DNA of 64,000 nucleotides, taken from Culicoidibacter larvae. Lineage in GTDB: Bacteria; Bacillota_I; Bacilli_A; Culicoidibacterales; Culicoidibacteraceae. The stretch spans positions 186,001 to 250,000 of the forward strand of contig NZ_VBWP01000001.1 of the NCBI RefSeq assembly GCF_005771635.1, given 5' to 3'. The translations under genes and the position numbers were made by a program. The notes beneath the pieces are model-generated. The model did no database searches. It was not told the DNA's origin and worked only from the letters and a program-made list of their open reading frames with translations. Below, piece by piece: positions 9,209-18,900 of the stretch (position 1 is its first letter; each line of letters begins with the position of its first letter).

Positions 9209-9988
9209 ATGAAAACCAGTTTGGCAACCGTGTTTAAACGGCGCGAAAAAATTTTGGAACAACTGAAGGGAAAAGGAGTTGTTTATGTTGATGAGCTTGC
9301 TCAGGAGTTTCATGTATCACCGTTAACAATTCGGCGCGATCTTGAATTATTCGAGAAGAAACAAATGATTGAGCGGTCTTATGGGAAGGCGACTTATATT
9401 CAGGGTACGATTCATCGAATTGATGATCCGGTTCTATTATTGTCTAGTGATGACGCAATTATAGAACAGAAGGTGAAGATTGCGGAACATGCTGCCGGGC
9501 TGGTGAGTGATGGCATGCGTTTGTTTGTTAATTCGGGTGTGACGGCATTATTTTTTATTTTGGCAAATTTAGATAAAAATGTTACTATTTTTACCAATAA
9601 CTTACTTATTAATGAGCATGATTTAGCCGGGGCGGCAACGGTCTTTCTGACTGGTGGCGAGATTTATAATCATAAATCATTAGTTGGCGAGGTTGCTATC
9701 CAGACTTTAACTATGCAAACAGCTGATATGTGCTTTTTGGGAACGGATGCTATTGATGAACGGTTGATAACATCACATTCGCTTTTGGAGACGCTCATTA
9801 ATCGAACGATGATTGAATACACAAACGGCAAGAAGGTTATTCTTGCCGAGGGCAGCAAGATTGGTCAGCAGACTAATTTTATGACTACCCATACAAAGTT
9901 GGTTACTGATTTGATTACTGATTCGTCAGTAGATAGTAACGCCTGCGGATTGATACGTGCACAGGATGTGGAGGTATCAATCCTATAA
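9209..9988 (+). CDS. DeoR/GlpR family transcriptional regulator
   Basis: The frame runs from 9074 through the previous terminator, so the ATG at 9209 (behind GAGGG) is the real start, giving 259 residues. An N-terminal winged HTH (residues 10-65, VSPLTIRRDLE) is followed by a DeoR sensor domain with the sugar-phosphate binding elements NSGVTA, FTNN, LTGGE and the catalytic-fold remnant FLGTDAID. DeoR proteins usually repress sugar genes and respond to a phosphorylated intermediate. The beta-glucoside genes start just downstream behind a terminator and are the plausible targets, but this is inference. Confidence 0.88.
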   Translation: MKTSLATVFKRREKILEQLKGKGVVYVDELAQEFHVSPLTIRRDLELFEKKQMIERSYGKATYIQGTIHRIDDPVLLLSSDDAIIEQKVKIAEHAAGLVSDGMRLFVNSGVTALFFILANLDKNVTIFTNNLLINEHDLAGAATVFLTGGEIYNHKSLVGEVAIQTLTMQTADMCFLGTDAIDERLITSHSLLETLINRTMIEYTNGKKVILAEGSKIGQQTNFMTTHTKLVTDLITDSSVDSNACGLIRAQDVEVSIL

Positions 9989-9995
9989 ACATTCA

Positions 9996-10050
9996 TAAAA
10001 AAGAGGTTAAGAACAGTTACTTGTATTTCCTTGAATGAGCCTCTTTTTTT
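9996..10050 (+). terminator. Probable terminator after the DeoR gene
   Basis: AAAAAAGAGG pairs with CCTCTTTTTTT across a large interior of about 30 bases that has little further pairing. The stem is weaker than the others in the window. Confidence 0.6.
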
Positions 10051-10069
10051 TGTTACTCTTGAGATGAAG

Positions 10070-10083
10070 TTGAAGCGCTTTCA
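10070..10083 (+). promoter_or_regulatory. Candidate cre (CcpA) site before the beta-glucosidase gene
   Basis: TTGAAGCGCTTTCA differs from the cre palindrome TGAAAGCGCTTTCA mainly by a missing A in the left arm. It lies 38 bases upstream of the start of a carbohydrate gene, which is where catabolite repression would act. Confidence 0.55.
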
Positions 10084-10120
10084 TTTCTATACAGATTTTT
10101 TATGACAAGGAGTGTTATAT

Positions 10121-11509
10121 ATGAGGGAATTCCCGCAGGATTTTTTATGGGGTGCATCGTTATCGGCGCATCAATCAGAGGGGGCCTATGATTTAGACGG
10201 AAAAGGTTTGAGTGTTCAGGATACCCGACCTCGTGATAAACATGATATTTGTGATTTTAAGGTTGCAAGTGATCACTATCATCATTATAAAGAAGACATT
10301 GCATTGTTAGCAGAAATGGGATTAAAAGTATTCCGCTTTTCAATTGCTTGGACACGGATTTTTCCTGATGGAACCCGAAAAGTTAATCAAGTTGGTGTTG
10401 ACCATTATAATGATGTCATTAATACTTGTTTGCAGCATGGCATTCAACCAATTATTACATTGTATCATTTTGATTTACCGCAAACGCTTGAAGACCTGGG
10501 TGGTTGGTCTTCAAAGGAGACAGTACAAGCATACGAGCAATATTGTCGGTTTGTTTTTAAAGAGTATGGTGATCGGGTTAAATATTGGCTAACAATTAAT
10601 GAACCAAACATTATGCTTTTAGTAGATAAAAAGATTCTTGGTAAAGAAATTCCGTTAAAAGCAAAGTACCAACAATTTCATCACCTGATGATTGCTGAGA
10701 AGCTGGCGATTAAAGCATGTCATGAGTTAATCGATGGTGGGAAAATAGGACCGACGCCAAATATATCCATTGTATATCCAGCAACTTCAAAACCAAAAGA
10801 CAATCAGGCTGCTTTATACTTTAATAGTATCCGTAACTGGTTGTATCTTGATTTTAGTGTTCGCGGTATTTATAATCCGGTGGCTAAAGATTATTTAGTG
10901 CGTCAGGGTGTGATGCCGGAAGTAAGCGAGGCGGACAAAGCATTGATGAAGGAGCATATTCCTGACTTTGTGGCAGTGAATTACTATAGTTCGGTAACTG
11001 TTGAATTTCCTGAAAATGCTGATGATATGATGAATGGAATTTCCGATCAGCAATCAGAGGATATTATGGAGCGTGGTTTCTATAAAGGATTTACTAATCC
11101 ATTCCTAGAGAAGAATGAGTTTAACTGGACGATTGATCCATTGGGGCTCCAGAATACGTTACAACATATCGATGACCGCTATCAGATTCCTATGATTATT
11201 ACCGAGAATGGTTTAGGGGCATATGATGTGCTTACTGATAGTGGTCGAATTCATGATCCATATCGTATTGATTATTTGCAAAAGCATTTACAAGCATGTA
11301 AAGATGCAATCGCTGCCGGGGTGAAGCTGATTGGCTATAGTCCGTGGTCAGCAATTGATCTTGTAAGTGTGCACGAGGGAATAAGTAAACGTTATGGCTT
11401 TATATATATTGATCGCGATGAGCAGGATGTGAGAGAGCTCAAGCGATATCGCAAAGATAGTTTTTACTGGTATCAACAGGTAATTGATACTAACGGATCT
11501 GAATTATGA
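10121..11509 (+). CDS. 6-phospho-beta-glucosidase, GH1
   Basis: 462 residues, standard for GH1. The ATG at 10121 lies 8 bases after AAGGAG; the GTG at 10112 would overlap that site. The acid/base glutamate is in TINEPN (Glu161) and the nucleophile in ITENG (Glu362). Ser416, Lys423 and Tyr425 match the S-x6-K-x-Y pattern that binds the 6-phosphate in phospho-beta-glycosidases, which separates it from plain beta-glucosidases. With the EIIC gene 28 bases downstream it should hydrolyse beta-glucosides (cellobiose, aryl-glucosides) that arrive phosphorylated through the PTS. Confidence 0.9.
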   Translation: MREFPQDFLWGASLSAHQSEGAYDLDGKGLSVQDTRPRDKHDICDFKVASDHYHHYKEDIALLAEMGLKVFRFSIAWTRIFPDGTRKVNQVGVDHYNDVINTCLQHGIQPIITLYHFDLPQTLEDLGGWSSKETVQAYEQYCRFVFKEYGDRVKYWLTINEPNIMLLVDKKILGKEIPLKAKYQQFHHLMIAEKLAIKACHELIDGGKIGPTPNISIVYPATSKPKDNQAALYFNSIRNWLYLDFSVRGIYNPVAKDYLVRQGVMPEVSEADKALMKEHIPDFVAVNYYSSVTVEFPENADDMMNGISDQQSEDIMERGFYKGFTNPFLEKNEFNWTIDPLGLQNTLQHIDDRYQIPMIITENGLGAYDVLTDSGRIHDPYRIDYLQKHLQACKDAIAAGVKLIGYSPWSAIDLVSVHEGISKRYGFIYIDRDEQDVRELKRYRKDSFYWYQQVIDTNGSEL

Positions 11510-11537
11510 TCCTTAGATATGAGAGGAGAAATAGTAT

Positions 11538-12905
11538 ATGAATGCTGTTTTACATTTTATGGAGAAACACTTACTGGGACCGCTGAATAAAATCGCTAAC
11601 ACCAAATTTATTCGGGCATTAATGAATGCCGGGTTAACTGCGGTTCCATTTACAATCGTGGCATCAATTTTCTTGATTTTAAATAACTTGCCACAGATTA
11701 TTCCGCCGCTAAAAGATTTCTTCGAGGCAACAATTTTACAATACAGCGCCATCTATTCTATTGCTAATACTATGGCATTAGGAAGTATCGCCTTGTTTTA
11801 TGTGGCGGCGACTGGGTATTACTTCACCGAAGAATACCGCACAAGAAATAATGAGAAGCTGAATAGTTTTACTGGGGCAATCCTATCAATTTTTGCCTTC
11901 TTGATGACTGTTGTTCAAGTTGGTTTCACTGATGGGAAAGCAACCTTGATTACTGATTTAGCATCAGATAAGAGTATCATTTTCAACGGTATTTCAATGG
12001 GTGGTTGGATCACTCGTTTTAGCGGTCAGGGTATTTTTGTTGGGATTATTGCCGCCGTACTTGCTGTGCAAATTTATCGGTTATGTATTAATAAGAACTT
12101 TACAATTAAAATGCCTGAGGGTGTTCCCGATGGCGTTTCTCGTTCTTTCGCATCATTGATCCCGGCAATCGCTATTGCCTTTGTGATGATTATTATCATT
12201 ACGATTCTAGCTTGGTTGGGAACGGATATTCATGCGATACTTGCGGCACCATTTGGATTTGTGCAAAATTTGACCGGGTCGTACTTAGGTGTAGTCGTTA
12301 TCATGTTGCTGATTCACTTATTGTGGGCTGTCGGTGTGCATGGGACGGCAATTATCAAAAATACTTTTATTAATCCAATATTGTTAGTGGCGTTGACCCA
12401 AAATATTGATGGTGCCAGTAATGTATTTGCCGGTGACTTTGTTAATATGTACTTATTTATTGGTGGTGCCGGTTCAACATTGGGATTATGTATTATGTTT
12501 ATTTTCATGGCAAAATCGCAACAGTTGAAAACATTAGGGAAAACAGCAATTATTCCGGCGGTATTTAATATTAATGAACCAATTATTTTCGGGGCACCGA
12601 TTGTGTATAACCCATTCTTGATTATTCCATTCATTATTGCGCCGATTGCCAATCTCACTTTAGCTTATTTCGCGACTCAATTTGGATTAGTAGGCAAAGT
12701 CATATCGGGAATTCCGTGGGTATCGCCAGTGGGACTTGGGGCCTTCCTTGGAACCGGCGGCGATTTCCGGGCAATTATTCTGGCAATACTTTGTTTATTA
12801 TTATCAATGGTTATTTACTTTCCGTTCTTCAAAATGTATGATAATAAACTTGCTGCCGAAGAAACAGTTGCAGTTAATGACGAAGAACTTGTTGTTGAAG
12901 TGTAA
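11538..12905 (+). CDS. PTS system EIIC component, cellobiose/lactose family
   Basis: 455 residues with about ten hydrophobic segments. The start MNAVLHFMEKHLLGPLNKIA and the motifs HLLWAVGVHGTAI and FNINEPIIFGAPIVYNP are those of the Lac/Cel-family EIIC, where the NEP(x)xFG loop carries the sugar-binding residues. It is co-transcribed with the 6-phospho-beta-glucosidase (AGGAGA before the ATG). No EIIA or EIIB domain is fused or nearby, so it must borrow these phosphocarriers from elsewhere in the genome. Confidence 0.9.
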   Translation: MNAVLHFMEKHLLGPLNKIANTKFIRALMNAGLTAVPFTIVASIFLILNNLPQIIPPLKDFFEATILQYSAIYSIANTMALGSIALFYVAATGYYFTEEYRTRNNEKLNSFTGAILSIFAFLMTVVQVGFTDGKATLITDLASDKSIIFNGISMGGWITRFSGQGIFVGIIAAVLAVQIYRLCINKNFTIKMPEGVPDGVSRSFASLIPAIAIAFVMIIIITILAWLGTDIHAILAAPFGFVQNLTGSYLGVVVIMLLIHLLWAVGVHGTAIIKNTFINPILLVALTQNIDGASNVFAGDFVNMYLFIGGAGSTLGLCIMFIFMAKSQQLKTLGKTAIIPAVFNINEPIIFGAPIVYNPFLIIPFIIAPIANLTLAYFATQFGLVGKVISGIPWVSPVGLGAFLGTGGDFRAIILAILCLLLSMVIYFPFFKMYDNKLAAEETVAVNDEELVVEV

Positions 12906-12910
12906 TTTTA

Positions 12911-12961
12911 GGGAGAAAGTTGGAAATAGCGGTTGCCAAGGCAACCGCTATTTCTTTTTTC
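12911..12961 (+). terminator. Terminator with a GGGAGAAA leader
   Basis: GGGAGAAAGTTGG is followed directly by AAATAGCGGTTGCC pairing with GGCAACCGCTATTT, then CTTTTTT. The purine-rich leader recurs before other hairpins here. Confidence 0.9.
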
Positions 12962-13003
12962 AATAATATGCTATAATCGCAATAAGACATGAGGTGTTCA
13001 AGC

Positions 13004-13651
13004 ATGAATTATAGTTTGCAATTGCAGCAAAATGCCCTTTTTAAAGACATTAATGAAGCAGACTTAAAGGATATTTTAAGTTCGTTGTATACCAAAACAT
13101 TTGCAAAAGATGAACTTATTTACGAGCAAGGTAACTGTATTGATGAGCTGTTTGTAATATTAAACGGCCAAATTGAGATTAGCAATTATGATTTTAACGG
13201 TAATAAGAAGATGGTGGCTATTCTCAGCGAAAATGATATTTTCGCTGAGTCTGTGGCGCTGGCAAACGTACGCACCACTCCATTTGATATTACCGCGATT
13301 ACACCACTTAATGTGCTAGTTATTCCATATACATACTTTTTTGAGACCAGCAGTAATCAGTTGCAGCAAAATCTTATCCGCATTTTGGCGGATAAGAATA
13401 CCTTTTTAACCCATAAGATTGAATGTATTAGCAAGACTACAATTAAGGAACGGGTTTTTGAAGTGTTGCGCTACTATTATCATAAATGTGATTCGCTTGA
13501 AATTGAGCTTCCTTACAATAAAACTCAGCTTTCAGAGTACCTATGTGTAGATCGAAGTTCATTGACGCGCGAAATTAAGACAATGGAAACTGCCGGCTAC
13601 TTTAAAAATGACCGCAACCATTATCGGTTGAATCCGGAATATTTTCGCTAG
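13004..13651 (+). CDS. Crp/Fnr family regulator, probably of nitrosative stress (HcpR-like)
   Basis: 215 residues; ATG at 13004 lies 7 bases after GAGGTG, whereas the upstream GTG frame start is unsupported. Residues 15-125 form a cyclic-nucleotide-binding-like beta-barrel (FAKDELIYEQGNCIDELFVI) and residues 145-215 a Crp-type winged helix with LSEYLCVDRSSLTREI as recognition region. The N-terminal four-cysteine pattern of Fnr is absent. An extended -10 (TGCTATAAT at 12969) overlaps the preceding terminator. It is immediately followed by hcp with a matching palindrome, so it likely activates hcp in response to NO or redox change. Confidence 0.85.
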   Translation: MNYSLQLQQNALFKDINEADLKDILSSLYTKTFAKDELIYEQGNCIDELFVILNGQIEISNYDFNGNKKMVAILSENDIFAESVALANVRTTPFDITAITPLNVLVIPYTYFFETSSNQLQQNLIRILADKNTFLTHKIECISKTTIKERVFEVLRYYYHKCDSLEIELPYNKTQLSEYLCVDRSSLTREIKTMETAGYFKNDRNHYRLNPEYFR

Positions 13652-13667
13652 AGTGATAACTATCACA
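13652..13667 (+). promoter_or_regulatory. Crp/Fnr-type operator upstream of hcp
   Basis: AGTGATAACTATCACA matches TGTGA-N6-TCACA with one mismatch and begins right after the regulator's stop codon. If the -10 is TATATT at 13689, the site centre falls near -41.5, the position of a class II activator. Confidence 0.7.
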
Positions 13668-13726
13668 CATATTTTTCCTGCTTTATGATATATTTTAAAT
13701 AATTCGTAAAGGAGGAATTTTTTGTT

Positions 13727-15262
13727 ATGGAAACTAAAATGTATTGTAACCAATGCGAGGAAGCATTGCACAATGACGCTTGTACTGTAAATGGCGTATG
13801 TGGAAAAGACTATCTTTTAGCAAATCGTATGGATGTGCTAAAAGAACAATTGAAGGTACTGGCAAGTCAGCAAGGCGTAAACATGGCATTGGAAGATAAG
13901 CGCTTTATCATGCACAGTTTATTTAAGTTAATTACTAATGCAAACTTTAATCGCGAATCTATGGAAAATGAAATTGCTAAAGCAGCAGCTAAAACCGGAG
14001 TTCAGATTGAATCAGCGGTTTACGATGAAAACAATGATTTACAAGCTGTAAAATCAATGATTATCGGCGGACTGATGGGAATGAGCGCATATCATGCGCA
14101 TGCAATTCAATTAGGGTATGAAGACGAAGCGATTCATGATTTTACAATCACAACTTTAGCTCAATTGAATGATTTGCATGATTTAGGTGCACTGGTAGCA
14201 TTAGTTGATGAAACCGGAGCGTATGGAGTAAAAGTTATGGCTTTATTGGATGAGGCAAATACCACTACTTACGGCAATCCGGAAATCAGTGAAGTAAATT
14301 TAGGGGTACAAAACCGCCCGGGAATTCTTGTTTCAGGCCATGACTTGCATGACCTGGAAGCATTACTTGAGCAAAGCAAAGACAGTGGTGTAGACATATA
14401 TACGCATAGTGAAATGTTACCGGCACATTACTATCCAAAACTTAAAAAATATGACCACTTAGTTGGTAACTACGGGAATGCTTGGTGGCAACAACGGGAA
14501 GAATTCGAAAAATTCAATGGTCCAATTTTATTTACTACCAACTGTATTGTTCCGCCTCGTAAGGACGCATCATACATCGATCGCCTATTTTCAACCGGCG
14601 ACTGTGACCATCCAGGATTTACGCGCGTCGAGGCTGTCGACGGCGTAAAAGATTTTTCGCCAATCATTGAGCTTGCCAAAACATGTGCGGCACCAACCGA
14701 ATTAGAAACCGGGAAAATCGTTGGTGGATTTGCACATTCACAAGTGTTGTCTTTGGCAGATACTATTATCGAAAATATTAAAGATGGCTCAATCAAACAA
14801 TTCGTTGTTATGAGCGGTTGTGATGGACGTAAAAAAGAACGCGGATATTATACCGACTTCGCTGAAAGTCTACCAAAAGACACAATTATCCTGACATCTG
14901 GTTGTGCAAAATATCGTTACAACAAACTAAACTTAGGTGATATCAATGGCATTCCCCGTGTACTTGATGCCGGGCAATGTAATGACTCATATTCACTAGC
15001 AGTCATCGCCTTAAAACTAAAAGAAGTATTTGAACTAGCAGACATCAATGAATTGCCAATCACTTACAACATCGCATGGTACGAACAAAAAGCTGTTATT
15101 GTCTTACTTGCACTACTGCACTTAGGCGTGAAAAACATCAAAGTCGGGCCAACATTACCATCATACCTGACACCAGCTGTTGCAGAATTCCTGATCAACA
15201 ACTACAACATCAGCGGCATGAGCACAGTTGAAGCAGACTTAGAATATTTTGGTTTAAACTAA
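13727..15262 (+). CDS. hcp: Hydroxylamine reductase / hybrid cluster protein
   Basis: 511 residues. Four N-terminal cysteines (Cys7, Cys10, Cys19, Cys25; C-x2-C-x8-C-x5-C) bind the cubane cluster, and later cysteines in [27 protein letters not shown] and AGQCND coordinate the hybrid Fe-S-O cluster. Hcp reduces NO or hydroxylamine in anaerobic cells. It has a strong AAAGGAGGA site. It has no partner Hcr reductase next to it. Control by the adjacent Crp/Fnr protein is supported by the palindrome just upstream. Confidence 0.95.
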   Translation: METKMYCNQCEEALHNDACTVNGVCGKDYLLANRMDVLKEQLKVLASQQGVNMALEDKRFIMHSLFKLITNANFNRESMENEIAKAAAKTGVQIESAVYDENNDLQAVKSMIIGGLMGMSAYHAHAIQLGYEDEAIHDFTITTLAQLNDLHDLGALVALVDETGAYGVKVMALLDEANTTTYGNPEISEVNLGVQNRPGILVSGHDLHDLEALLEQSKDSGVDIYTHSEMLPAHYYPKLKKYDHLVGNYGNAWWQQREEFEKFNGPILFTTNCIVPPRKDASYIDRLFSTGDCDHPGFTRVEAVDGVKDFSPIIELAKTCAAPTELETGKIVGGFAHSQVLSLADTIIENIKDGSIKQFVVMSGCDGRKKERGYYTDFAESLPKDTIILTSGCAKYRYNKLNLGDINGIPRVLDAGQCNDSYSLAVIALKLKEVFELADINELPITYNIAWYEQKAVIVLLALLHLGVKNIKVGPTLPSYLTPAVAEFLINNYNISGMSTVEADLEYFGLN

Positions 15263-15270
15263 TACCCTTT

Positions 15271-15319
15271 GGGGGAAAGATAAAAAGCCGCGGGCAATGG
15301 GCGCCCGCGGCTTTTTTTT
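15271..15319. terminator. Bidirectional terminator, hcp and J-domain gene
   Basis: GGGGGAAAGAT is followed by AAAAAGCCGCGGGC pairing with GCCCGCGGCTTTTTTTT. The minus-strand gene ends at the right flank, so it can serve both. Confidence 0.88.
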
Positions 15320-15836
15320 ATTCTGATATAAAATAGGAAACCTGCTTGGGTTGCGGCGATGTATTCTCAGGTTCCGGTAAACTAAAGAAAAAGTTTACCG
15401 CCAGAACAATAGCAACAATTACGAAAACGAGCACTAAGCTAAACCCTGCCTTAGCACCACTTCCGCCTTCCAGCTTCTTTGCCGTAGCCGTCCGCGGCGG
15501 TACAGCTGAACGCTGCACTCGCTCGGCTTGCTCCGCAGCAGCTTTCCGCTGGGCTTCCACCTGAATCGCTGCCGCCAAGCGTCGCTGATTCTCGGTATCA
15601 ACCGCTTCCGGCACTGCTTGCGCCTGTGGCACAGCCGTCGCTAACTGCGGCGACTCCTTCGTCGTCTCCGCCATTTTTTCTGCGTATTCGATTAGTTTTT
15701 CATAGGCGCTGTAAAGCTCAGAAAAGCTGACTGATTTATCGCTAGCAATGAGTTTTTGTTTCTCATAATAAGCTTCCCTGATTTTTGCCGTATCGTAAGT
15801 AGGCTCAATGCCCAGCAATTCATATAAATGGTCCAT
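15318..15836 (-). CDS. J-domain-like membrane protein, function unknown
   Basis: 172 residues, starting at ATG 15836 six bases after GGAGG. Residues 1-50 resemble a degenerate DnaJ domain (HLYELLGIEPTYDTAKIREAYY), but the HPD tripeptide is missing, so it is unlikely to stimulate DnaK in the usual way. Residues 60-125 are a low-complexity Ala/Gln/Arg-rich linker, followed by one transmembrane helix (SLVLVFVIVAIVLAVNFFF) and a short tail. The coding sequence is richer in G and C than its neighbours. Function unknown. Confidence 0.65.
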   Translation of the reverse strand: MDHLYELLGIEPTYDTAKIREAYYEKQKLIASDKSVSFSELYSAYEKLIEYAEKMAETTKESPQLATAVPQAQAVPEAVDTENQRRLAAAIQVEAQRKAAAEQAERVQRSAVPPRTATAKKLEGGSGAKAGFSLVLVFVIVAIVLAVNFFFSLPEPENTSPQPKQVSYFISE

Positions 15837-15986
15837 AGTTTCCTCCAAGATTTTACTTCTAGTTCTATTATAGTATGGAATCGTTCAGTTATGAAGTGGG
15901 AAAGTGTGGAGTGCTTGTCTATATTATGACTATCTTTCATTAATGAAGTTGTGTAAAATAGAATTATATTAAGAGGAGGAGAAAGT

Positions 15987-18900
15987 ATGAAAAAATTTTT
16001 ATTCGTCATTATCACAATGATTATGGTTGTATCAGTTACGCCTTTAGATGTATTTGCATTCGAGCAAGAACAATCGGCAACAAACACTGAATTGTCTACG
16101 GCTAATAATGCAGAAGATGATGGCGCAATTTCTGAAAATCAAGGAACTGACAATAGTGAGGAGATATCAGGTAATAATGTTAATAAAGGAGCACAACGAG
16201 CAGCTGACCTAACAAGTATTGCCCAACCAACAGAGTTAAATGCATCCTATCTGTTTAGCATAGTCCAAGATGGCCAATTTAAAATACAGGCTGATACAAG
16301 AAATGGTGAATCAACATTGAATGCAGCTGATGTAAGCGCAAAATTGATTAATGTTCTAAATGGTAGTGAACAGTCTATGGTAGTAGGACCAACAAGTAAA
16401 CCTGGGTATATCAACTATGGGTTAAACCTTAATGACTGGAACGTTGGTGAGTATAAGATTCAGATAACAAATAATCAGAAACAATTTAAAATCTTTAATT
16501 CTGAAAATAAGCAAAGTATTGCTACTCTCGGTACCACAGAAAAGATAGCTTCTATTAGTCAGGAAGACGGAGAATTAAGAATTGTTATTAGTACCATGAG
16601 TGCCGATTATTTGGCTGGAATTATCGAATATGGTCAGTTTAGAATTCAAGCAGAAACTAGAATTGGAAGCCAACCGTTATCGGCACCTAATGTATCTGCA
16701 AAGCTGGTAAATGTTAATACACAACAAGAAACAACGTTAACACCAACAGCAACTTCAATGTTAGGTCGCATTAATCTTGGACTGAATCTTAGTGATTGGA
16801 ATATTGGTGAATATGAAGTAAAAATTAATAGTGGTAATAATGTAAATTGGATTAGTAATACAATCAATATTCAAGAGTCTTTTGACTTAGGTACAACTGG
16901 ACGAGTTGCAACTATTAGTCGAGTTGAAAATAAATTACATATAAGTATAACCGAACATAGTAATTTGACGGCTAACTATTTATTTAGTATGGTACAAGAT
17001 GGTCAATTTAAGATTCAAGCAGATACTAAAAATGAGTCTGTAAGTATGACTAATACTGATGTAAGTGCGAAATTAGTTGATGTTAATACTGGAACAGAAC
17101 AATCCATGATTGTTGGTCCAACATCAAAATCAGGATATATTAACTACGGACTAAAACTGGCAGACTGGGAGTTTGGTGAATATGAAGTCAAGGTGACCAA
17201 TAAAAATCTTACTTCATGGGTTATGAATTCTGATAATCAGCAAAGTGTCGCTATTCTTGGAAATACCGGAAAGATTGCTTTTGTTAATCAGAACAATGGG
17301 CATTTACGTATAACCATTACCAGTCTAAGTGCTGACTATCTATTTGGCTTAATTGAGTATGGTCAACTTAGAATCCAAGCAGATTCACGGTTAGGATCGC
17401 AAACATTAACAGCATCAAATGTAACAGCAAAATTAGTTGAAATAAACACAAAACAAGAAACAACATTAACCCCAACAATAACTAGTGTTGCTGGTCGTAT
17501 TAATTATGGATTGAATCTGGCAAGCTGGAATATTGGTGAGTATGAGATTCTCGTTACCACTGGTAATACTTCGGCGTGGATGACAAATGTTTCTAATAAA
17601 CAGGAAACTATTGCCCTTGGAACAACCGGGAAGGTTGCGACTATTAATCAAACAAATAACAAACTTCGTATTACAGTAACTGAATATGCTAATCTAAATG
17701 CTGATTACTTATTTAGCATGGTACAAGATGGTCAATTTAAAATCCAAGCAGATACTAAAAATGAAACTATTAGTCAAAGCGCAAATGATGTATCAGCAAA
17801 ATTAATAAATGTTACAACAGGAACAGAACAATCTATGATTGTTGGAGCGACCTCAAAATCAGGATACATTAATTATGGAATGAAATTGGCAGACTGGGAC
17901 TTTGGTGAATATGAAGTCAAGGTGACAAATAAGAACCTTACTTCATGGATTATGAATTCTGGGAATCAACAAAGTGTCGATATCCTTGGAAATACTGGAA
18001 AGATTGCTTTTGTTAATCAGAACAATGGGCATTTACGTATAACTATTACTAGTCTGAGTGCTGATTATCTGTTTGGGATGATTGAATACGGTCAACTTAG
18101 AATCCAAGCAGACTCGCGATTAGGCTCACAAACATTAACGGTAGCAAATGTAACAGCCGAACTTGTAAATATAAATACACGAGAAGAAATTTCATTAACA
18201 CCAACAATAACTAGTGTTGCTGGTCGTATTAATTATGGATTGAATCTCGCAAGCTGGAATATTGGTGAGTATGAAATCAGAATAAACAATGGTAAAAATA
18301 AATCATGGATGACCAATTCATCAAATCGAAACGAAATTATTTTACTTGATGCTGCATCAAATAAAGTTGCAATAACTAAACAAGTAGATAATCATTTGCG
18401 AATTATTATTACTAATGCAACTAATATCAATGCTAGCCATCTATATACTCTAAATGAAAATAACCGCTTTATTATTCAGGCCGATTCAACCTTTGAAGTT
18501 GAAGATGGTACACAAAAATTGTCGTCAGGTATAGTTTCAGCAAAATTTGTTAATACTATTAATAACAAGGAACAAGATATGATTATTGGTCCAACATCAA
18601 AAGATGGATATATTAATTATGGTATTAATGCTCAAGATTTAGTCCCGGGTCATTATGAGATTAAATTGACATCTGGAACAATTACCACATGGATTACTGC
18701 TCAAACCAATATGAAGGAAACATTTTCAATTGGAAATAGTGGTAAACTTGCAGAGATGAATGTAGTAGATGGAAGACTACATATAAAGATTACATCACTT
18801 ACCGCTAATCTTGTAGCCGGCATAAATGAGAATGGTCAGTTTAAAGTTCAGGCTGATACTAGAGTAAATGAAACGAACAGTTCGACGGCTTTGTCTAGGG

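Noticed and set aside
16646-17651. Reverse-strand ORFs inside the M23 peptidase gene
   Set aside because: They are short, lack ribosome sites and mirror the repeat structure of the real gene.
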